Shown here in pieces: positions 58,338-64,000 of a stretch of DNA of 64,000 bases (position 1 is the stretch's first letter; each line of letters begins with the position of its first letter). Location of the stretch: assembly GCF_902686445.1 (NCBI RefSeq), contig NC_062225.1:90756581-90820580 (forward strand). The letters are read 5' to 3'. The translations under genes and the position numbers were made by a program. Source of the stretch: Sciurus carolinensis. Its lineage: Eukaryota > Chordata > Mammalia > Rodentia > Sciuridae. Under the pieces are notes generated by a model that was not told the DNA's origin, ran no database searches, and saw nothing but the letters and a program-made list of their open reading frames with translations.

Positions 58338-58720
58338 CTGCTTTTTGTCTCTACAATAAAGATGCCCAACAAGAACAACTCAGAGGAGGAAAAGTTCATT
58401 CCAGCTTATAGTCTTGGAGGGTCAGTCCATGGGAGGTGGACTCCACTGCTCTGGCCCTGAGGGAGGCAGCAGCAGGGAAGAAGGGCGTGGCAGACAACAG
58501 CTGCTCAGCAGAGACAGAGAAGAGAGTACAGGGACAGGGAGATCCAGCGGCACGCACCCAGCGACCTACTTCCTCTAGTCACACCCTACCTGCCACATTT
58601 ATCACCCAACACAGTAGTCTCCCAAAATCATTAAGCCATGGAATGGATTAATCCACTAAGGAGGTTCCAGCTCTCGTAATCTGATCAGGAGCTTGGGGAG
58701 GACACCTCCTGTACAAACCA
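58338..58720 (-). mobile_element. MaLR-type solo LTR, reverse orientation
   Basis: Blocks 'ATGCCCAACAAGAACAACTC', 'AGAGGAGGAAAAGTTCATTC', CAGTCCATGGGAGGTGGACT, 'CACACCCTACCTGCCACA' and 'GGAATGGATTAATCCACTAA'. Strong parallel to the copy at 9.05 kb, so both likely belong to one subfamily. The left edge abuts the TG run. Confidence 0.8.
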
Positions 58721-59004
58721 CGGCAGTGGGTAAATGCGTAACTAATACTGCAGCAAGTACACAGAGTGCATAATATGCTACTAGGGATAAACCCGGTAAC
58801 GAGGCAAAATCTTAAAATCATTAAGCCGAATGAAAAAATCAAGAATAATACTTATACATACTGTTTGATTTTATTTGATATTCTTGGAGAAACTGTCAGG
58901 TGAGAAAACCAGTGTAGTGGGTTCCTGAAGATGGGCTTTGAAAAAGACACGGATTGCCATCAATGAGGCGAAAGGAGTATTTGGGTACAAAGAAAACGTT
59001 CTGG
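58721..59004. other. Unique AT-rich spacer
   Basis: No gene or repeat recognised. Confidence 0.4.
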
Positions 59005-59118
59005 ATTAGTTTTGGTTTTTGTTTCGTTTTGGTGTTTCGTTTTGTTTGGTTTCTGAAGTGCTGAAGACAAGACTCAGACCTGGTGCTGCTAGGTCCACTA
59101 CCACATGACCAGCTCTAA
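59005..59118 (-). mobile_element. Decayed ID-type SINE
   Basis: A T/G-rich tail (GTTTTGGTTTTTGTTTCG) precedes 'CTGAAGACAAGACTCAGACC' and 'CCACTACCACATGACCAGC'. These align with a reversed ID body carrying many substitutions. Older than the other SINEs in the window. Confidence 0.55.
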
Positions 59119-59519
59119 TATACAGCTCTTGATTGTGTCAATTGACTTACAGGTTTAAATATGTGGCAAACTTATCAACTTGCATGCTTTAAATAGAGTT
59201 ACACTTTGATACTCTTACATAAACTGACTTGGCTTCTTAAATAAAAAATTATGATATTATATTGTGGGGTTTACCATATATGTATTCCCACAAATCCCTC
59301 TCAAATAATGAGGGTGCTAAAGCTATGTTGTCACAAAATTCCTACATTTCTTAGTAGTTACTAATGTCAATCAACTGAATAATAAAACTAATAAAAGTTA
59401 TAAAATACTTGAAAATAAATTTAAGAAAAACTGTCCAGGAATTCAGCGCTATTAACCAAAAATTATCATTATGAGAAAACAAATGAAAATAAATGAAAAC
59501 AAGTGAAAATAAATGAATT
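59119..59519. repeat. AT-rich sequence with a short ATGAAAATAA tandem array
   Basis: Unique AT-rich DNA ending in an imperfect 10-11 bp tandem array (AAATGAAAATA, AAATGAAAACA, AGTGAAAATA) at about 59,472-59,518. Confidence 0.6.
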
Positions 59520-60075
59520 TTAAATTTGTATTTTCTTAGATTAATGATATTGAGTATCTTTTAATATGCTTATTGGCTACCCACAAATCTTTTGTGATGT
59601 TTCTGTACAAATCTTTTTGACTATGTTAAGTTTTAAAAATGGTTTTATTGTTGATTTTTGAGAATTCTTAATGCAAGACCTTATCAGAGAGGCATTTTAC
59701 AATACTTTTTCCCAGTTTGTGGTCTTTTTGTTTTCTTAATTGTATCTTTCAAAGACCAAAAGTTCTTAATGTATTTTTATCTGTTACGGTTTTGATGCCA
59801 TATTTAAGAAATCTTCCACTAAATGTCTGTCTTCTTGAAGAAGTTTTGTAGTTTTAGTTCTCACCTTGAAATCTGTGATCTATTTTGAGTTAATTTTTAT
59901 TTATGGACTGATGTAGTCATAGGAACAGCTTTTCAAAATTCTTTTTGTAATTTATCCACTGTTAAGTACATTTTGTTGAAAAGACCATCCATTCTCCATT
60001 GATCTAGTTGTCAGCATGTTTTCAAGAAAAGAGTGCTTGGATGATTCTGGCTTTCCAATGAACCTTGGATCTGCT
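59520..60075 (-). mobile_element. Ancient LINE-1 ORF2 fragment, minus strand
   Basis: Reversed 3' ORF2 text: GAGTATCTTTTAATATGCTT, then CTTTTTCCCAGTTTGTGGTC, 'TTTTGAGTTAATTTTTATTT' and 'CTCCATTGATCTAGTTGTCA'. No frame survives. More diverged than copies A-C. Confidence 0.75.
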
Positions 60076-60665
60076 GTTGTCTACCAATTAGCTCTTCTCA
60101 TCCTTGTGGTTCATTCTTTGGAATATAAGTTTTAGGATGGGTTTGGGTATAGGACTTGTGTGAAGCAGAGCAGCCTGTGTGTTCTCTGCTGTGACAGCAA
60201 GTTACCCCATGTGCTGTGCCCCAAGTCCGGTGTGTCCCTAGGGCTTCCTGCCTCTGCTGGGCCTCTGTGAAGCCCCTGCCTGCTTCCCGAGCTGCATCCC
60301 TGCTGTGTGATGTGCTCTCAGCTGCTTGCTGGAAGGGACCATCTGTAGATGCCCAGGTTTCTCCTTCCAAGCAGTTCTCTCCCACCAGACTCATTCCCAA
60401 GGACTGAGGAATCTGCTGCCTTCCAACTAGGTCACACTTTGCTGCTCCCTGGCTCTGAAGCTTGCTCAAGGCAGTAAGCAGGGGGACCCTGGTCTTGCCT
60501 TGCTTGTGTTTGTCTCTCAGGGACCACTGTCCCACCCTACCTGGTGTATGATGACATACAAGCATTGATGTATGAAATAAATCCATATTTTGGTAATTTT
60601 GCATGAAAGAGTAAATCCTGATTCCTGCTATTCCATCTTGGATAGACATGTAAGACCAAATTCAA
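60076..60665 (-). repeat. Possible 5' region of the same old LINE-1 family
   Basis: GC-rich text ending AAATCCTGATTCCTGCTATT then CCATCTTGGATAGACATGT recalls a reversed 5' UTR of old mammalian LINE-1/HAL1 elements. If so, it and the neighbouring ORF2 piece form one element with most of ORF1 and ORF2 missing. A 183-codon minus frame (60,098-60,649) crosses it and is not a known protein. Confidence 0.35.
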
Positions 60666-60769
60666 ATTTTCAGATATTTCTTGCAATTTTTATATTCATG
60701 TTCCCAAGGATCCAAGGAAGTCTCATGAAACTTGGAGGCTTTTCTTGATAATTAAAAAGTAGTAAAAAC
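60666..60769. other. Unique spacer
   Basis: AT-rich spacer, nothing recognised. Confidence 0.35.
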
Positions 60770-60890
60770 AGCTAATGTTTACGGAGCACTGAATTTGAGT
60801 CAGGCCCCGCTCTTAATGCTTTACCTGTACTAAATCATTGAATCTGAATTTTTTTAGCCCATTTTTGGTTGAGGAAGCATGGTCAGTAGT
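60770..60890 (-). repeat. MIR SINE fragment
   Basis: Reversed MIR order: 'TGTTTACGGAGCACTGAA', 'CTCTTAATGCTTTACCTGTA', 'CTAAATCATTGAATCTGAAT' and TTAGCCCATTTTTGGTTGAGGAAG-like end. Confidence 0.6.
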
Positions 60891-61499
60891 GACTTTCAGA
60901 TATTTTCATGGCGCTACATACAAAGCTCACTCTTCACAGAGGTGCCTGGCATCTGCTACCAACTGTACATCCACTACAGGACAGTATGCGAAGGGGTTTT
61001 TCTTCTTTAGCTTTAAAAATAATACAGATTCCCTGACAACTTAGAAGAAAACTGAAAATTTTGCTGAAACAATGATGTTTTGATCGAGTCTGATTTTTTT
61101 GAAACCTGAACGAATGAGCACACAAATTGTGTGTTTGTATTTGAAAAAAAATCTGCATGAGAGTCTATAAAATACTAACTTAACTACCCCAGTTTTCTCT
61201 GCTTTTCTGAGTTTAGTTTTCAATTTTTTTTCTTCCTCTACCTCTCCCTCTGTTCCTCCCTCTTCTTTTTACTCTCTTTCAATCTGTGTGCTGATTTCTT
61301 TCCCAAGTTAATGCCCAAATCGATATTCTTCTGGTAAGAAGGAAGACAAGAAGGGAGGATGGAGTAAGGAAGGAAGACAAAATCATTTTCCAAGGTCAGT
61401 GTCAAGATCCTGGCGTTGCGGCTGACGTGATGAAGCCCAGGCTCTCGCCCGCCCCTCCCCCACCTGCCAGGGCCAGCACTTGCCAACACATTGCTGTTC
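60891..61499. other. Unique non-coding sequence
   Basis: AT-rich to 61.2 kb, then a short CT-rich patch at 61,230-61,275. No gene or repeat recognised. Confidence 0.4.
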
Positions 61500-62360
61500 T
61501 CAGCTGGGGACGTATGACCACAGCTCAGGTACCCACTGGGCTTTTCTTTGCTTTTGACAGAAGTATACAGAGTTTATATATAAAGAAGAAAAATGAAAGG
61601 TTTTTCTGAATTTCTAACATAAAATGGGCTTTTTCAATGTCGCCCTCACGCCGGAGCTTCTTATAGAGCTGGTGATATCCTCTGCAAACAAAGGCAGCTT
61701 CTGGTGGAGCTCTTAATATGAAGGTCAAGGTTTTATTTATATTCACATTCAATTGAAAAAGAATAAAAAATCAATAAGAGATGAAGCTGACATACACTGT
61801 CCTTAAGCCTTGGTGTCTTTAATGTGACAGGCACATGCACAAAAGGAACCCCCTGCACAAGAATGTGGTTCACAGACATTCATGGTTTATTAACAGGTCC
61901 TGGGTATAGACTTGGTGCTTTTTGCACTTTGCTATTTTTGATACTGTCCAATTTATTGATTGTTGTCTCTGTTGAATTGATGAAATTAATAGCTTTAGGA
62001 ATCGCAGAGACGCCCAGGACCGCTCCTTCTTCCTCTCAGGCACACCTCCTGGCAGAAGGGCAGAGGGTTTGTGCTGTGTGTTAAGCAGACAGAGCCGCTG
62101 GCTGCACTGGGAGCTCATGATGCAGAAGCCCGTGATCATGCCCAGCCGCGGCGGATCAGGCTCTAATAGCAGGGGCAGAAAAAGGCCACGGCCTCTGGCT
62201 GGTCACATGCTCAGTTGCAACGACATCTTTCAGACTGTACCTCAATGGTCCATTAAGCATATTGAAATGAGACAGAATCCCTCAGCCAGACAGAACTCCC
62301 CCACCCTTTCATCCTCGGATTCCTACTACTACAAAGAATTCTTAAGGATATTGTAAGAAT
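61500..62360. promoter_or_regulatory. Candidate conserved non-coding cluster
   Basis: Repeat-free region with AT-rich blocks. One runs 61,540-61,790, with 'TTTTATTTATATTCACATTC' and AATTGAAAAAGAATAAAAAATC text. Another runs 61,915-62,010, with 'CCAATTTATTGATTGTTGTC' and ATTGATGAAATTAATAGC, including TTGAT/ATTGAT words typical of PBX/SOX-type sites. A CpG-containing segment lies at 62,140-62,160. No frame suggests a protein. Function is inferred from texture only. Confidence 0.25.
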
Positions 62361-62524
62361 TTTCTATATGTCCGTGGATTTGCTTTCTTCTCCTTTCTGC
62401 CTCAAACCTCAAGGTAAAGTTATTTATTTAAATTAGACATGCTCTATATGCAGCGCCTTGGACACACATGAACAGCATGTCTGAAGCATGGGATTTGTGC
62501 AGTCTATCCTTAAACAGTTATTTT
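62361..62524. other. Unique spacer
   Basis: Nothing recognised. Confidence 0.35.
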
Positions 62525-62825
62525 TACATTACACTTATTTATTTTTAATTGACCAAATTGCACATTATGGTGTACATGAAGTCTTGATATGTGTGTGTTG
62601 TGGAAGTGTTAAATCAAGCTCATTTACATGTATGTTACCTCACCTGTCATGTGCGTGGTTAGAACGACTAAAATCTACTCTCAGCAATTTACAATCACGC
62701 GGTGCCTTGTTATTAGCTATATTCATTGTATTGTACAATGGAGCTCCTGCCTAAACTGAAATTTAGCATCCTTTGCCCGAGCTCTCCCCAATCCGCCCTC
62801 CCCCAGCCCCTGACTGAGATAGTAT
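62525..62825 (+). mobile_element. Old LINE-1 3' UTR fragment (L1M-type)
   Basis: The order 'TGACCAAATTGCACATTATG', 'AAGTGTTAAATCAAGCTCAT', 'ATCTACTCTCAGCAATTTAC', 'ATTGTACAATGGAGCTCCTG' and 'CTCTCCCCAATCCGCCCTCC' is the well-known 3' end of old mammalian L1M elements in plus orientation. No coding part is attached. Confidence 0.8.
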
Positions 62826-63499
62826 TTGCATTGTTTGGATAGATTTTGTATGTGTGTGCATATGTGTACCTACATATGTGTGTGCACAAAGGGCAGACGA
62901 TGAAATTGTCAGGTAGCTGTTCAAAACAAGAGCAGCAGATTTCTTGATGTCCTGGGGTCACAGTACAAACAGAAGAGGGGTCTCCTGGGAGCAATGCCTA
63001 CCAGTGGCAGGGGAAGTGGGGAAATTCTCCTCTTTCCCTGGAAATGGGCAGCTGCAGGACAACACTGTCCTGGCTGGCCTCTCCCTAGGCTGTCCTTAGC
63101 CACACACTGTTCTGTGCCCCATACTGCCCTGAGAAAAGCAGAGCAGGCTGCAGAAGAGGCAGCAGAGGCCCACAAGGTGCTGACCACACTGGGCCTCCAT
63201 GGCAAGCTTGTGGAGGCCAGGAGGTCAAGTCCAGAGAACGAAGGATTGAGGTCCCTTATCCCTGCTAATCCCCAGTGGGAAATAAACTAGAATCTGAGCA
63301 GAAGGTAATAAAATAAGGAAAGCCACCTAATCTTCCCCATTTATTGACACAGATAAGAATCAGGTGTCATGAACTTTCTGTTGTGGCTTCCACAGTGGAT
63401 GCTGTGAGCAGAGCTGCAGCCACTGCAGGCACAACGTTAGGCTGGGTGGCTGAAAGGACAGGCAGGACAAGCGCATGAGCCCCTTTCAGTCCAGTGATT
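62826..63499. other. Unique sequence with a short TG patch
   Basis: A TGTGTGTGCATATGTG patch lies at 62,850-62,885. A 98-codon plus frame (62,994-63,290) contains LRKAEQAAEEAAEAHKVLT, predicted helical by eye, but has no recognised family. Confidence 0.4.
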
Positions 63500-63940
63500 T
63501 CTGAGATCATCGCATCCTTGGTAGAATGTGTTACATGTCATTGTAAAATAACTAATTGTGCTATAAAAATACATAACATGAATTGTGAAGGCTGCGAAGT
63601 ACATAAAGAAAAGTCTTAAATTCTAAAACTTCACTTATCAAGGAAGAAAGCTAATAACACATTGGTTTAGTTAAATCTAATTTAACATCTTCTTTCTCCA
63701 CTCATTAATATCCATTTTATTATGATCTCAATTACATGGACCCACAATTTTGGGCCTTGCTCTTTTCACATAGCTTTATATCGTGAACAATTCCTAGTTT
63801 ACACATTTTTAATGAGCATCCACTTTTGGAGACTGTATTTTATTCTGTCCTTTGGTTAATGATAATTTTTCACCATTATCCTTTAACTAGGTTTTAAATT
63901 TTTTTCTGGTAACTATGATTATATCTTCTTCTCCTGAAAT
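63500..63940 (-). repeat. Possible ancient LINE fragment
   Basis: AT-rich text with 'CTTTTCACATAGCTTTATAT', CGTGAACAATTCCTAG and TTTTTAATGAGCATCCACTT resembles reversed old LINE 3' sequence. Uncertain. Confidence 0.3.
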
Positions 63941-63971
63941 TTAGTATTTAAGGCTTTGGGCATACAATACT

Positions 63972-64000
63972 CCTATAGTTTGGATAAGAGGTGTCCCCAA
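63972..64000 (+). mobile_element. Start of a MaLR-type LTR, cut by the window edge
   Basis: The last 29 bases include TATAGTTTGGATAAGAGGTG and continue TCCCCAA. They match the start of the plus-strand LTRs at 19.84 and 52.56 kb. The rest of the element lies outside the window. Confidence 0.65.

Noticed and set aside
60098..60649. 183-codon minus frame
   Set aside because: No recognisable domain, and it overlaps sequence resembling an old LINE-1 5' region.

Overview
This window is mammalian nuclear DNA, and I see no convincing protein-coding gene in it. The repeats point to a squirrel-family rodent (Sciuridae, ground squirrel or marmot type). There are dimeric SINEs joining a 7SL-derived B1-like half to a tRNA-derived ID half (B1-dID), single ID elements, LINE-1 copies with a rodent-style 3' UTR, and many solo LTRs of the MaLR class. 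There are no primate Alu elements. The host assignment is an inference from repeat types remembered by eye, not from a database search.

Layout. 1-14 kb: mostly unique, fairly GC-rich sequence with scattered MIR fossils, two minus-strand MaLR LTRs and a 31-bp minisatellite (6,760-7,022). 14-15.2 kb: an ID element with a clear target-site duplication, then a 300-bp CT-only tract. 15-22 kb: unique sequence plus two LTRs in opposite orientation. 22-34 kb: an AT-rich LINE-1 block. It holds a 5'-truncated minus copy (22.6-24.6 kb), a nearly full-length but degenerate minus copy (25.6-31.3 kb) and a 5'-truncated plus copy (31.5-34.1 kb). SINEs sit in and around the block. 34-50 kb: unique sequence with a 0.7-kb degenerate TG repeat, a CA microsatellite, a MER5-like DNA-transposon fossil, a B1-dID and a strongly AT-rich stretch with many homeodomain-type TAAT cores (47.9-48.6 kb). 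50.7-51.9 kb: a 1.15-kb degenerate TG/ATG repeat, followed at once by the only splice-bounded segment I consider a possible exon. 52.5-64 kb: more MaLR LTRs, a B1-dID, old LINE-1 pieces, MIR, a second enhancer-like region (61.5-62.4 kb) and the first bases of one more LTR cut by the window end.

The window is best read as intergenic or deep-intronic DNA. Its functional content, if any, is probably regulatory: four unique stretches look like conserved non-coding elements, but conservation cannot be tested here. The long open frames are explained by tandem repeats (H/T-, K/R- and C/Y-rich frames) or are short chance frames. I did not find a new gene system. The most informative observations are the different reverse-transcriptase active-site states of the three LINE-1 copies, a minisatellite born inside a LINE-1, the datable SINE insertions with duplicated targets, and the candidate exon next to the long TG repeat.
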